Source: Maritimibacter sp. (GTDB taxonomy: Bacteria > Pseudomonadota > Alphaproteobacteria > Rhodobacterales > Rhodobacteraceae). Taken from it: a stretch of DNA of 64,000 bases. Made by a program: the position numbers and the translations under genes. The stretch spans positions 3,260,001 through 3,324,000 of the forward strand of contig CP051232.1 in the NCBI GenBank assembly GCA_017792445.1, read 5' to 3'. Under the pieces are notes generated by a model that ran no database searches, had not been told where the DNA came from, and worked only from the letters and a program-made list of their open reading frames with translations. Positions 46,858 to 55,683 of the stretch are shown piece after piece. Position 1 is the stretch's first letter; every line of letters starts with the position of its first letter.

Positions 46858-47664
46858 TCAGTTCTTTTCGATGTCGGGCGCGTCGACGGCTTTCATGCCG
46901 ACGATGTGATAGCCCGAGTCGACGTGGTGCGTCTCGCCGGTGACGCCCGCGCCCAGATCGGACAGCAGGTACAGCGCCGAATTGCCGACCTCGTCGATCG
47001 ACACGTTGCGGCGGAGGGGCGAGTTGTACTCGTTCCACTTCAGAATGTAGCGGAAGTCGCCGATGCCGCTGGCGGCCAGCGTCTTGATCGGGCCGGCGCT
47101 GATCGAGTTCACGCGAATGCCGTCCTTGCCCAGATCCTCGGCGAGGTACCGCACCGAGGCTTCCAGCGCGGCCTTGGCGACGCCCATCACGTTATAGTGG
47201 GGCATCACGCGCTCGGCGCCGTAGTAGGTCATCGTAAGCATCGCGCCGCCGTCGGGCATCATCGCCGCGGCCCGCTTGGCGACGGCGGTGAACGAGAAGA
47301 CCGAGATGTCCATCGTCATGGTGAAGTTGGCGCGGCTGGTGTCGACGTAGCGGCCGCGCAGCTCGTTCTTGTCGGAGAAGCCGATGGCGTGGACCACGAA
47401 GTCCAGCTTGCCCCACTTTTCCTGCAGCGCGTCGAACAGTCCGTCGATGCTGGCCTCGTCGCCCACGTCGCAGGGCAGCACCACGTCCGAGCCAAGGCTG
47501 GAGGCCAGCGGCTCGACTCGCTTCTTCAGAGCGTCGCCCTGGTAAGAGAACGCAAGTTCCGCGCCGGCATTGGAAAGCGCCTTTGCAATTCCCCATGCGA
47601 TCGATTTGTCATTGGCCAGCCCCATGATCAGGCCGCGTTTTCCCGCCATCAATTCGTGTGTCAT
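46858..47664 (-). CDS. fabI: Enoyl-[acyl-carrier-protein] reductase (NADH), FabI
   Basis: A 268-residue short-chain dehydrogenase-like enzyme for the last step of fatty-acid elongation. [16 protein letters not shown] (15-30) is the FabI nucleotide motif. The catalytic pair is in [20 protein letters not shown] (Tyr and Lys). [18 protein letters not shown] is the usual substrate-binding segment. It is divergent from pdxH; triclosan-type inhibitors act on this family. Confidence 0.95.
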   Translation of the reverse strand: MTHELMAGKRGLIMGLANDKSIAWGIAKALSNAGAELAFSYQGDALKKRVEPLASSLGSDVVLPCDVGDEASIDGLFDALQEKWGKLDFVVHAIGFSDKNELRGRYVDTSRANFTMTMDISVFSFTAVAKRAAAMMPDGGAMLTMTYYGAERVMPHYNVMGVAKAALEASVRYLAEDLGKDGIRVNSISAGPIKTLAASGIGDFRYILKWNEYNSPLRRNVSIDEVGNSALYLLSDLGAGVTGETHHVDSGYHIVGMKAVDAPDIEKN

Positions 47665-47828
47665 GGGTCGCCTCTGAAACCTCTGGGTTGCCGCTTGCTT
47701 TAGGATAACAGACCGTGCGCTTCAAGAGCCGGGCCCGGAAGTGGCGTAGGGGCAATTGCGTCTGTACGGGGCTTGCTCCTTTCATGACAGGGGTTTACCC
47801 CTTGCGGGTGACTTCACGGGAGACACTC

Positions 47829-48449
47829 ATGAGCGGAACCGCGACCGGCGGCAGAAGCGGTATTTTTGCCGGCGACGACCCTTTCGAGGTGGTGCGCAGC
47901 TGGCAGGCCGAGGCCGCCAAATCCGAGATCAACGATCCCGACGCCATTGCGCTGGCCACCGTCGACGCGGATGGCCTGCCGAATGCGCGCATGGTGCTGC
48001 TGCGCGAGACAGAGGCGGATGCCTTCGTATTCTACACGAATTACGAGTCCGCGAAGGGCTCTGAGCTGATTGCCAGCGGCAAGGCGGCCTTCGTGATGCA
48101 CTGGAAATCCTTGCGCCGTCAGATCCGTGTCCGCGGGCTTGTCGAAAAGGAAGATGGGGCCGGGGCGGATAATTATTTTGCCAATCGTCCTTTGCAAAGT
48201 AGGATCGGGGCATGGGCATCGGACCAGTCGCGTCCACTCAAGAGCCGCGCCGAGCTGATGGCGCGGGTCGCGAAGGCCGGTGTCAGCCATGGACCAAGCC
48301 CGAAACGGCCGCCGCACTGGGGCGGCTTCCGCATCCGGCCGCTGGAAATCGAATTTTGGGCAGATGGAGACTTCCGTCTGCATGACCGCTTCAGGTGGCG
48401 GCGAAAAGACCTCCTGTCCGCTTGGGACGTAGACAGGTTGTATCCTTAG
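47829..48449 (+). CDS. pdxH: Pyridoxamine 5'-phosphate oxidase
   Basis: A 206-residue FMN enzyme making pyridoxal 5'-phosphate. [20 protein letters not shown] binds FMN. The C-terminal [10 protein letters not shown] and HDRFRWRR are the PdxH dimerisation signature. The ATG at 47829 follows GGGAGA; upstream in-frame codons lack family similarity. It stands alone, divergent from fabI. Confidence 0.95.
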   Translation: MSGTATGGRSGIFAGDDPFEVVRSWQAEAAKSEINDPDAIALATVDADGLPNARMVLLRETEADAFVFYTNYESAKGSELIASGKAAFVMHWKSLRRQIRVRGLVEKEDGAGADNYFANRPLQSRIGAWASDQSRPLKSRAELMARVAKAGVSHGPSPKRPPHWGGFRIRPLEIEFWADGDFRLHDRFRWRRKDLLSAWDVDRLYP

Positions 48450-48546
48450 GGTGCTAAACACGTTCTTGGCGCGCAAGTGTTAATAGTTGACCAGTTTGGT
48501 CTGGACTTTTGCCGCGAGGGGCGGTGAGAAATATAACGACGCAACT

Positions 48547-48573
48547 GTCCGGTGTTATTTTTGGGGACCGGAC
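48547..48573 (+). promoter_or_regulatory. 5'-UTR hairpin of the cold-shock gene
   Basis: GTCCGGT / ACCGGAC pair across a 13-base U/G-rich loop, ending 14 bases before the start codon. A structured leader is common for cold-shock genes; a thermosensing role is only a suggestion. Confidence 0.4.
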
Positions 48574-48587
48574 GCCGTAGGTGGGCG

Positions 48588-49124
48588 ATGACCGACGGAA
48601 ATCATAGTTTCGACTCTGTCGAAGGGCAGGTGAAGTGGTTCGACCCCGTGAAGGGGTTCGGCTTCGTCGTGCCCAATGGCGGGGGCCGGGACATCCTGCT
48701 GCATGCGAACGTTCTGCGGAACTTCGGCCAGAACTCGGTGGCCGACGGCTCGCTGATCTCGCTGACGGTGCAGGAGACGCCGCGCGGTATCCAGGCGGTT
48801 CAGGTCCTCAGCATCGAGCCGCCGGGCGGCGAGACCGCGCCGCCGCTTGATGAACTGACCTCTGAGGACGAGGACATCGACCTGAGCGCCGTTCCGCTGG
48901 AGCCGGCGCGGGTGAAGTGGTTCGACAAGGGCAAGGGCTTTGGCTTTGCCAACGTGTTCGGTCGGCCCGAGGACGTGTTCATTCACATAGAAGTGTTGCG
49001 CCGTTCGGGCTTTGCCGATCTTCAGCCGGGCGAGGCTGTTGTGCTGCGCGTCGTCGACGGGCATCGTGGCCGCATGGCCGCGCAGGTGGTCGCCTGGGAT
49101 ACGGTGTTGAGGTCGAAAGAGTGA
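48588..49124 (+). CDS. Protein with two cold-shock domains
   Basis: A 178-residue nucleic-acid-binding protein with two CSDs joined by an acidic linker. The first starts at EGQVKWFDPVKGFGFVV, the second at RVKWFDKGKGFGFANVF. KGFGF is the RNP1 motif in each. Double-CSD proteins are typical of alphaproteobacteria and act as RNA chaperones. The gene is preceded by a 138-base leader with a hairpin. Its stop overlaps the GTG start of the next gene (GTGA), so the two are coupled. Confidence 0.92.
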   Translation: MTDGNHSFDSVEGQVKWFDPVKGFGFVVPNGGGRDILLHANVLRNFGQNSVADGSLISLTVQETPRGIQAVQVLSIEPPGGETAPPLDELTSEDEDIDLSAVPLEPARVKWFDKGKGFGFANVFGRPEDVFIHIEVLRRSGFADLQPGEAVVLRVVDGHRGRMAAQVVAWDTVLRSKE

Positions 49125-49594
49125 TTTTGCGTGCAATCGGGGCGGCTGCGATCGCCCTGCTTCAGGCGGGCGCCGTACAGGCCGCCTGTTCCGAGAACTC
49201 GGTCGTGTTCCGCACCGACCGGGGACAAACCCAGTTCACCGTCGAGATCGCCGACGACCGCGAGGAAATCACCCGTGGCCTGATGCATCGCGAGTCGATG
49301 CCGGCGAAGGCGGGGATGCTGTTCGTCTATCCGCGCCCGGCGCCCGTGGCGTTCTGGATGCGTAACACGCTGATTCCGCTGGATATGATCTTTATCGGTT
49401 CGGACGGGGTGGTGCGTAAGGTGCACGAGAACGCAGTGCCGCTGGACGAAACGCCGATCCCCGGCGGCAACGACATCCAGTACGTGCTGGAGATCAATGG
49501 CGGCATGGCCGCGCTGCTGGGCATCGAGGCAGGCGCCGAGATGCGGCACCCCGCCGTGGACCCCGCGCAGGCCGCGTGGCCCTGCGCCGAGTGA
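49121..49594 (+). CDS. DUF192-family secreted protein
   Basis: A 157-residue protein starting at GTG (49121), which overlaps the cold-shock stop codon. The frame is open further upstream but only as a shadow of the cold-shock gene. A signal peptide ends near AVQA (residue 21). The DUF192 domain fills the rest, with RGLMHRESMPAKAGMLFVY, FWMRNTLIPLDMIFI and GGNDIQYVLEINGG. Its function is unknown; a periplasmic location follows from the signal. Confidence 0.9.
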   Translation: MILRAIGAAAIALLQAGAVQAACSENSVVFRTDRGQTQFTVEIADDREEITRGLMHRESMPAKAGMLFVYPRPAPVAFWMRNTLIPLDMIFIGSDGVVRKVHENAVPLDETPIPGGNDIQYVLEINGGMAALLGIEAGAEMRHPAVDPAQAAWPCAE

Positions 49595-49618
49595 TCCTTT
49601 ACGACATCTGAAACGGGG

Positions 49619-49636
49619 CGGGCCGGTAGGCCCTTT
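49619..49636. terminator. Small hairpin between two convergent genes, possible terminator
   Basis: GGGCC-GGTA-GGCCC followed by TTTA lies between the DUF192 and bpt 3' ends. The stem is only five base pairs, so this is weak. Confidence 0.3.
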
Positions 49637-49639
49637 ACG

Positions 49640-50470
49640 TCAGCCCTTTACCGGGCGGCTGTCCGGCAGGTTGATCCGCGCGACCTGTTCGGCGATCGGG
49701 TCGGTGGACAGCGGGTGCGTGGCGGACGAGTGATCCTCAGGTTCTCCGATGTCCTGCCAGCGGCCGTCCTTGTAGACCTCCAGCGCCGAGAAGTTCGCCT
49801 TGTATCCCATCTTCGGACTGCCGGGCACCCAATAGCCGAGATAGACATAGGGCAGCCCCGCCTCGCGCGCGATGCGGATGTGGTCGAGGATCACGTAGGT
49901 TCCAAGGCTTAGCCGCGCGCGGTCGGGATCGTAAAAGCTGTAGACCATCGACAGCCCGTCATCGAGCACGTCGGTCAGGCACACGGCGGCCAGCGAGGGC
50001 CGCCCGTCGGACCCCTGCGCGGTGTATTCGATGACCCGGCTGCGCACCGGCGTCTCTTCGATCATCGCGGCGAATTCGAAGATATCCATGTCGGCCATGC
50101 CGCCGTCGGCGTGCCGGGTGTCGAGGTATTCGCGGAACAGCGCGTACTGATCCTCTGTCGCCCAAGGCGAGGTCGCCTCGCGCCGAAGGTCAGAGTTGCG
50201 CTTGTCGGCGCGGCGCTGGCTTTTCGACGGTTTGAAGTCCGCGACCCGGACACGGGCCGAAAGACAGGCCGAACACTCGGCGCAGGAGGGCCGATAAAGC
50301 ACATTTTGACTGCGACGGAAGCCTTGCTTCGACAAAGAGTCGTTCAGCTTTTCGGCATATTCACCCTGCAAAGCGGTAAACAGTTTCCGTTCCATCCTAC
50401 CCTCGAGGTAAGGGCAAGGTTGCGGAGCCGTCACATAAAACTGTGGCGCAATGGGAAGAGTGTGGCGCAT
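49640..50470 (-). CDS. bpt: Aspartate/glutamate leucyltransferase (Bpt, ATE family)
   Basis: A 276-residue N-end-rule enzyme that adds leucine from tRNA to proteins beginning with Asp or Glu, marking them for ClpSAP. The N-terminal ATE domain shows [19 protein letters not shown] and the Cys cluster [15 protein letters not shown]. The C-terminal domain contains [20 protein letters not shown]. Arginyl transfer is the eukaryotic variant and the alternative substrate. It stands alone, convergent with the DUF192 gene. Confidence 0.92.
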   Translation of the reverse strand: MRHTLPIAPQFYVTAPQPCPYLEGRMERKLFTALQGEYAEKLNDSLSKQGFRRSQNVLYRPSCAECSACLSARVRVADFKPSKSQRRADKRNSDLRREATSPWATEDQYALFREYLDTRHADGGMADMDIFEFAAMIEETPVRSRVIEYTAQGSDGRPSLAAVCLTDVLDDGLSMVYSFYDPDRARLSLGTYVILDHIRIAREAGLPYVYLGYWVPGSPKMGYKANFSALEVYKDGRWQDIGEPEDHSSATHPLSTDPIAEQVARINLPDSRPVKG

Positions 50471-50568
50471 TCTGCAGACATTCCGGAGCTACGAGGAAAC
50501 GTAACCCGGACTTTCGGTTCCGCCAAGGGCAAAGCGCCTCGCTTTTTACGGGGAGGGCCGATGACAAA

Positions 50569-50595
50569 ACGCCGGCCCTGTCAAAGGGCCGGCGT
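50569..50595 (-). terminator. Rho-independent terminator after the DUF2852 gene
   Basis: Perfect 11-bp stem ACGCCGGCCCT / AGGGCCGGCGT with a five-base loop, followed on the minus strand by TTTGTC. It begins about 35 bases after the DUF2852 stop. Confidence 0.85.
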
Positions 50596-50630
50596 CAAAT
50601 CCGTCATCCGGATCCGCAGGGGGGAACGGA

Positions 50631-51041
50631 TCAGATGGTGACGGGTTCGTCATTCTTGGGCTCGGCGTCCGAGCGCTTGGCACGTTCGTCCATGAACTGG
50701 TCGAACTCGGCCTTGTCCTTCGCTTCGCGCAGACGCTGCAGGAAGGATTCGAACGCGTCCTGCTCTTCTTCCAGCCGACGCAGCGTTTCCGCCTTGTAGC
50801 TGTCGAAGGCTTGGTTGCCTGTGGGGCGCAGACCACCGCGCATTTGGTTGTAATGGTCGTGCCGGCGGTGCTTGCAGCTGCCGTTGAACATACGTTTGCT
50901 CCAGATCATGTAGGCGAGTAATGCGAGGCCGACGGGCCAGAAGAAAATGAAGCCGAGGATCATAGCGACGATCCAGGCGCCTTTCCCGCGCGCATCGAGC
51001 CAGTTTTCGGCCTGCGAAGGCCAGGTGGCGACGGAACTCAT
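50631..51041 (-). CDS. DUF2852 membrane protein
   Basis: A 136-residue protein of unknown function, found mainly in alphaproteobacteria. One or two hydrophobic helices (about 22-46, GFIFFWPVGLALLAYMIW) are followed by NGSCKHRRHDHYNQ and a charged coiled-coil segment (RRLEEEQDAFESFLQRLREA). Its promoter holds a palindrome like the one between it and the upstream XRE regulator gene, on the same strand, suggesting control by that regulator. It has its own terminator. Confidence 0.85.
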   Translation of the reverse strand: MSSVATWPSQAENWLDARGKGAWIVAMILGFIFFWPVGLALLAYMIWSKRMFNGSCKHRRHDHYNQMRGGLRPTGNQAFDSYKAETLRRLEEEQDAFESFLQRLREAKDKAEFDQFMDERAKRSDAEPKNDEPVTI

Positions 51042-51067
51042 TAGGTCCTTCCTTTCGGTTCGTGTGT

Positions 51068-51086
51068 ATGTGAATGTCTTTCACAT
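51068..51086 (-). promoter_or_regulatory. ATGTGAA-N5-TTCACAT palindrome before the DUF2852 gene
   Basis: Perfect 7-base arms 27-45 bases upstream of the DUF2852 start. It resembles the second palindrome at 51128-51148. Confidence 0.5.
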
Positions 51087-51127
51087 CCCCAAGATCGGGA
51101 TTATGCGCGGCTTTATCAAGCCCTCAT

Positions 51128-51148
51128 GTAAATGTATTTTACATTTAC
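51128..51148 (-). promoter_or_regulatory. GTAAATGTA-TTT-TACATTTAC palindrome after the XRE gene
   Basis: Perfect 9-base arms with a three-base spacer, AT-rich in a GC-rich genome. It lies between the XRE regulator stop and the DUF2852 promoter. Likely an operator for the XRE protein or another dimeric regulator. Confidence 0.55.
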
Positions 51149-51203
51149 TTTTAAAATCGTTTTGTAACAGGTGCTTGTGCCGGAAAATTTCTACGGTATC
51201 GGG

Positions 51204-52067
51204 TCAGTCGGCCGCCGGATCGGGCGCATTTTCGTCCAGATAGGCGGGGAATTCCCGGTCTGAAACCGTCGCTTCCCGCACCAGCTGATCGAAGTGTTCA
51301 AGAATCGTCTCCACCCGCCCGATGTCGCGGAAGGCGAGGTAGTGACGCCCGACATAGATCACCGCCAGAAGCGGTCCGAATACCGTGATCGGCGACGAGA
51401 ACAGGCGCCGCGCATCGAACAGGTAGATCCGCAGCCGGGGATAAAGCCGGCGGTACAGCATCCGCATGTGCTCGATCTGCTCGATCCGGGTCTCCAGCGG
51501 CAGGCCGCGGTAATAGGCTTCGGCGTGCAGGAAGGACTCCATCTCGTGCAGGGGCAGGGCGATCTCGTAATCCGACTGCGAGGTCAGCATGAAGTTCAGC
51601 CGGTCCTCGGATGCGCCGATTGCCTGTTCCGTGGTGCGGCCAAGGTGCGGGCGGTATTCCCACTCCAGCATCGCGCGGGTCTTCAGAAGGTCGGGCATCC
51701 CGGCCGGAACGTGCCGGATCTTGTAGCCCGCCGCCTCTCGGTGCCAGTCGAAGATTTGCTGATCCACCAGCGCCCGTGGCGCCTCGGTCACCGCCAGCGC
51801 GTTGGCGACAACGTCGTCGGCGCTTTCCGGTCGCTCGCTCAGCCCCAGCAGCCAGTCCGCCGAGACCCCAAGCGTCGCCGCGCATTCGCCCACCACTTGC
51901 GCGTTGGGAAGGCGGGCGCCTTCACCGGACAGAAGCTGCGAGACAGTCGAGCGGTCGACCGAGATCGCGCGGGCCAGTGCGCTTTGGCTGGTCTCGTTCT
52001 TCCGCATCGCGTGCAACAGCCGGCGGCGGAACAACTCGGCACGGTCGCGCTTGTCGAATTTCGGCAT
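51204..52067 (-). CDS. XRE-family transcriptional regulator
   Basis: A 287-residue regulator. A Cro/C1-type HTH lies at about 14-75 (QSALARAISVDRSTVSQLLSG). The rest is an uncharacterised helical domain without the common peptidase or cupin sensor. It precedes the DUF2852 gene on the same strand. Two AT-rich palindromes in the gap are candidate sites. Its own upstream region is AT-rich and contains CAACTGTTG. The signal it senses is unknown. Confidence 0.85.
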   Translation of the reverse strand: MPKFDKRDRAELFRRRLLHAMRKNETSQSALARAISVDRSTVSQLLSGEGARLPNAQVVGECAATLGVSADWLLGLSERPESADDVVANALAVTEAPRALVDQQIFDWHREAAGYKIRHVPAGMPDLLKTRAMLEWEYRPHLGRTTEQAIGASEDRLNFMLTSQSDYEIALPLHEMESFLHAEAYYRGLPLETRIEQIEHMRMLYRRLYPRLRIYLFDARRLFSSPITVFGPLLAVIYVGRHYLAFRDIGRVETILEHFDQLVREATVSDREFPAYLDENAPDPAAD

Positions 52068-52146
52068 GTTTGGTGACTTTTATGAACAACTGTTGAGTTT
52101 TGTTAATCATATACGGAATTCGCTCGCACTGTCATCCGCGTTACCC

Positions 52147-52173
52147 CTGACATGGGACTGACAAAACCTGACA
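52147..52173 (+). repeat. CTGACA direct repeats in helical phase before the DUF2061 gene
   Basis: CTGACA at 52147 and 52158, and CTGACAAG at 52168: three copies spaced 11 and 10 bases, upstream of the DUF2061-desaturase operon. Confidence 0.4.
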
Positions 52174-52191
52174 AGAAGAACCGGAGGGACG

Positions 52192-52392
52192 ATGGAGACG
52201 CGGCGCAGAACCGTGGTGAAAGCCGTTGTGTGGGCGGCACTGGGATGGGTGACGATGGCGCTGGTCGGACTGGCGTTCACCGGCTCGGTGGCGGCGGGGG
52301 GCACGATGGCCTCGGTCAACACGGTGGTCGGGCTGGTCTGCTACGTGGCCTACGAACGGATCTGGGCCGGTGTCCGCTGGGGGCGCTGGTGA
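52192..52392 (+). CDS. DUF2061 small membrane protein
   Basis: A 66-residue protein with two hydrophobic helices and the DUF2061 end YERIWAGVRWGRW. CGGAGGG precedes the ATG. Function unknown; the family is often found beside sulfate or lipid genes. Its stop overlaps the GTG start of the desaturase gene, so the two are coupled. Confidence 0.82.
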   Translation: METRRRTVVKAVVWAALGWVTMALVGLAFTGSVAAGGTMASVNTVVGLVCYVAYERIWAGVRWGRW

Positions 52393-53273
52393 GGCGGGTG
52401 GAGTGGCCGACGCTGGGGCTTCTGGCGCTGTGCTATGGTACGTGGGCGCTGGGCACGACATGGGCCGCCGCGCTGTCGCTGCCGCTGGGGATTGGGCTGA
52501 CGGCGCTGGCCGTCGCCCTGTTCTCGTCGCTTCAGCACGAGGCGATCCACGGCCACCCCACGCGGTCGGCATGGATCAACGCCGCGCTGGTGTTCCCCGC
52601 CCTGACGCTGGTCGTGCCATACGTGCGGTTTCGCGACACCCATCTTGACCACCACGACAACGCGATCCTCACCGATCCCTACGACGACCCGGAATCGAAC
52701 TATCTCGACCCGAAGGTCTGGGACCGGCTGCCACGCGTGGTGCAGTGGCTTTTGTGGATCAACAACACGCTGCTGGGCCGGGTGACGGTGGGCACGGCGA
52801 TTGGCCTCCTGTCCTTCTTCGCGGGCGACTACCGCCTTGCCCGCAACGGCGACCGGCGGGTAATCCGGGGCTGGCTGTGGAACCTTCCGGCGCTGGTGCC
52901 GGTCATCGCGTGGCTGGCGACGGTCGGGCAGATGCCGTGGTGGGCCTATGCCATCGCGGCCTATCTCGGCATGTCGCTGGTCCGCGTGCGTACATTCCTT
53001 GAACATCAGGCGGCCGAGCGCGCCTCGGCCCGGACGGCGATCATCGAGGATCGCGGCCCGCTGTCGTGGCTGTTTCTCAACAACAACCTTCACGTCGTCC
53101 ACCACATGCACCCGAAGGTGCCGTGGTACCGGCTGTGGACACTGTACGACGGCAACCGCGAGCGCTATGTCACGCGCAACGGTGGCTACGTTTACCGGTC
53201 CTATGCCGAGATCTTCCGCCGCTATCTGTTCCGGGCCAAGGACCCCGTCGCGCATCCGCTCTGGAAGCGCTGA
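52389..53273 (+). CDS. Membrane fatty-acid desaturase
   Basis: A 294-residue integral membrane di-iron enzyme. The three histidine boxes are HEAIHGH (50-56), HLDHH (85-89) and HVVHH (235-239). Several membrane helices lie between. The start is GTG at 52389, overlapping the DUF2061 stop; longer open reading upstream is out of context. The family introduces double bonds or hydroxyls into acyl chains or carotenoids. The substrate cannot be told here. Confidence 0.87.
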   Translation: MRRVEWPTLGLLALCYGTWALGTTWAAALSLPLGIGLTALAVALFSSLQHEAIHGHPTRSAWINAALVFPALTLVVPYVRFRDTHLDHHDNAILTDPYDDPESNYLDPKVWDRLPRVVQWLLWINNTLLGRVTVGTAIGLLSFFAGDYRLARNGDRRVIRGWLWNLPALVPVIAWLATVGQMPWWAYAIAAYLGMSLVRVRTFLEHQAAERASARTAIIEDRGPLSWLFLNNNLHVVHHMHPKVPWYRLWTLYDGNRERYVTRNGGYVYRSYAEIFRRYLFRAKDPVAHPLWKR

Positions 53274-53295
53274 GACCCGCGTGCCATAGCGCGGC

Positions 53296-54189
53296 ATGGA
53301 CATCTGGATCCTCGCCACGCTGTTTGCCGCCGCCGTGCAGACCATGCGCTTCATGCTGCAAAAGCAGGTGAAGGCGGCGGGGCTGTCGACGGGGGGCGCC
53401 ACCTTCTCGCGGTTCCTCTTCGCGGTGCCTCTCGCGGCCTGCGCCGCCGCCGTGCTGGCGCAGGTTTTCGCCGAGCCGTGGCCGGGCTTCACCGGCAGGT
53501 TCTGGACCTACGCCGCCGTCGGCGGACTGGGCCAGATCATCGGCACCTACTGCACGGTGGCGCTGTTCGGGCTGCGCAACTTTGCCGTCGGCATCGCCTT
53601 CACGAAGACAGAGACGGTGCAGGTCGCGCTGTTCTCGCTGATCTTCCTTGGCGAGGCGGTGACGGGCATGGGCCTGCTGGCGATTTTCGTCGGACTGGCC
53701 GGCGTCATCCTGATCTCGTTGAAGCCTGCGGGCACCGAGGGCGGCGTCGGCAGCCGCGCCGTGGCGCTGGGCCTGCTGGGCGGCGCGGCCTTCGGGATCT
53801 CGGCCATCGGTTATCGCGGGGCGACGCTGGAACTGGGCGACGGCAACTTCCTGTTCCGCGCTGCGCTGACCCTGTCGATGGTGACGCTGCTGCAATCGCT
53901 GGCGATGTCGGCGTGGCTGCGGCTGCGCGAACCGGGCGAGATGACCAAGGTCGTCCGTGCTTGGCGCTCGACGCTGCCGGTGGGGGTTACCGGGATGCTG
54001 GGCTCGTTCGGCTGGTTCACCGCCTTCACGCTGCAGAACGCGGCCTATGTCCGGGCGCTGGGCCAGATCGAGCTGATCTTCGGTTTCGCCGTCACCGTGC
54101 TGGTATTCCGCGAGCGGCTGTCGGTGCGCGAAGTGGCGGGCGGCCTGCTGCTGGGTGTCAGCGTGGCGATGCTGGTGCTGTTCCTTTAA
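53296..54189 (+). CDS. EamA/DMT-family transporter
   Basis: A 297-residue inner-membrane protein with about ten helices in two EamA repeats (KTETVQVALFSLIFLGEA in the first, GQIELIFGFAVTVLVFRE in the second). Such proteins export metabolites or amino acids; no substrate is evident. The start follows the desaturase stop by 22 bases, so it may share its transcript. Its 3' end overlaps the Nudix gene tail to tail by four bases. Confidence 0.85.
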   Translation: MDIWILATLFAAAVQTMRFMLQKQVKAAGLSTGGATFSRFLFAVPLAACAAAVLAQVFAEPWPGFTGRFWTYAAVGGLGQIIGTYCTVALFGLRNFAVGIAFTKTETVQVALFSLIFLGEAVTGMGLLAIFVGLAGVILISLKPAGTEGGVGSRAVALGLLGGAAFGISAIGYRGATLELGDGNFLFRAALTLSMVTLLQSLAMSAWLRLREPGEMTKVVRAWRSTLPVGVTGMLGSFGWFTAFTLQNAAYVRALGQIELIFGFAVTVLVFRERLSVREVAGGLLLGVSVAMLVLFL

Positions 54190-54893
54190 CCCTTCGCGCC
54201 GATCGCCTGCATCGGCCCGACGCCGCCCAGGCGGCGGAACAGGCTTTCCTCGGCCCCGTTGTCGAAGAACGGCACCGTCTCGGGCGGGTCGAGCGAGGGC
54301 AGGGCGGCCGTGACTTCGGCCAGCACCACCTCTGTCACGAAGGGCAGGTGAAAGTCGCGCACCTTCTGAAGCGGAATCCATTGCAGGTGGCTGAGTTCAT
54401 CCGAGGCGCGCGAGAAATCGTCGAGGTCGCCAAGCAGCGCGTCGGCGTCCGCCACGAAGAAGCGGGCGTCGAAGCGGCGGGGGCGGCCCTTGGGTGTGAT
54501 CGCGCGGAACACGAAGGACAGGGCCGACGCGGCGGGCAGACAGCCGGGGGCCGCGAATTCGTGCCAGTCCTCGGGCGGCTCGCCGGGCCAGACGCCGGGC
54601 ACCGCCAGCCGCAGGCCGGTCTCTTCCCACAGTTCGCGGATCGCGGTGGCGGCCAGCGCGCGGCCAAGGCCGGGCGGGCTTTGGTCTTCCATCCGATCAA
54701 CGCATCCTGGGTCGAGGTCCGAGCCCAGCGGCACGTCCCGGTCGCCCGCGTCCATCGCGCCGCCGGGAAAGACGAACCTGTTCGGCATGAAGGCGGCGGT
54801 CTCGCCGCGCTGACCCATCAGCACGCTGGGCGCGCCGCTGGGATCGCGCACGAGGATTACCGTCGCCGCATCGCGAAGGGCGGTCTTGTCCAT
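54186..54893 (-). CDS. Nudix hydrolase
   Basis: A 235-residue hydrolase of nucleoside-diphosphate-linked compounds. The Nudix helix AATAIRELWEETGL is clear. FVFPGGAMD precedes it with a long insert between, as in NUDT7/19-like coenzyme A or larger-substrate members. The expected first Glu of the Nudix box is not obvious, so the spacing is atypical. GGGGGAGGACC precedes the ATG at 54893. It follows DUF983 by 44 bases on the same strand. Confidence 0.85.
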   Translation of the reverse strand: MDKTALRDAATVILVRDPSGAPSVLMGQRGETAAFMPNRFVFPGGAMDAGDRDVPLGSDLDPGCVDRMEDQSPPGLGRALAATAIRELWEETGLRLAVPGVWPGEPPEDWHEFAAPGCLPAASALSFVFRAITPKGRPRRFDARFFVADADALLGDLDDFSRASDELSHLQWIPLQKVRDFHLPFVTEVVLAEVTAALPSLDPPETVPFFDNGAEESLFRRLGGVGPMQAIGAKG

Positions 54894-54937
54894 GTGGTCC
54901 TCCCCCGACCTTGTCGCCGCGGCGGACGCGTTGCGGT

Positions 54938-55342
54938 TCAGCGGCCTCCGCCGAACCCGTGCATCCGCTTGGCCCATTGCAGGCCGACGATCATGCCTTT
55001 CAGCCTTGGGAGAAGATAGAGCGAAAGCGCCACGCACCCAACAGAGAACACGACCGCCAACACCAGAGGCTCTGGCCGCCAGTGGGTATAGACGGCAAGG
55101 ATCAGCGGCGCCAACAGGTGCCCCACGATAAGGATGGTCAGATAGGCCGGGCCGTCATCGGCGCGGTGGTGATGCAGTTCCTCGCCGCAGACGGGGCATT
55201 CGTTGCGGACCTTGAGGTAGCCGCGCATCATGGCGCCGGACCCGCAGGAGGGGCAGCGGCGGCGCCAACCGCGCAGCATTGCGGGCTTCACCGGGCGTTC
55301 GGCAAGCGTCTCGGCGTCTTCGAATGTCGACGAATCTCTCAT
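54938..55342 (-). CDS. DUF983 zinc-ribbon membrane protein
   Basis: A 134-residue protein. A four-cysteine zinc ribbon (C30, C33, C49, C52: CPSCG and CPVCG) precedes two membrane helices (about 66-88 and 94-113). The ATG at 55342 starts MRDSSTFEDAE; the open frame beyond it lacks family similarity. DUF983 proteins are found across alphaproteobacteria, sometimes near cytochrome oxidase genes. Function unknown. Confidence 0.88.
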   Translation of the reverse strand: MRDSSTFEDAETLAERPVKPAMLRGWRRRCPSCGSGAMMRGYLKVRNECPVCGEELHHHRADDGPAYLTILIVGHLLAPLILAVYTHWRPEPLVLAVVFSVGCVALSLYLLPRLKGMIVGLQWAKRMHGFGGGR

Positions 55343-55683
55343 GGCGTACCTGGAATGCGGGCGGACAGGATTTAGGGGACTTCCCCGAAGATAGGCCATT
55401 TTGCCCGGCGTGAAACCTGACGGATTGTCCTTGCGGCGGTCTGTCGCGCAGTCGGGCGTGTTTCTTGCCTTGCTGGTACTTTTTTCGCCCGCGTGCAGCG
55501 CGTGGCGGTGACTGGCCCGGAAACAGTGCAGGCCGGAGCCATCGAAAAGGGGGCGACCGGCGTCAGAGCACTTTTTTCGATTCCGTGCGACGGAAACCCC
55601 GCGGCCCCCCGTTTCAGGTTCAGAACACGCGGCAATGACGCCGACGCTGTTCCAGCAGAAAGAGACTGCGAGGAGAGTAGACG
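55343..55683. other. Divergent intergenic region between DUF983 and the EF-hand gene
   Basis: This 341-base gap must hold two divergent promoters. I see T-rich stretches (around 55489 and 55571) and a clear ribosome-binding site GAGGAGAG before the EF-hand ATG, but no convincing operator, RNA gene or repeat. Confidence 0.5.

Noticed and set aside
55592-55615. GGAAAC followed by CGTTTC as an ECF-type promoter for the EF-hand gene
   Set aside because: The spacer is only about 12-13 bases, shorter than usual for ECF promoters, so I do not claim autoregulation by the downstream sigma factor.
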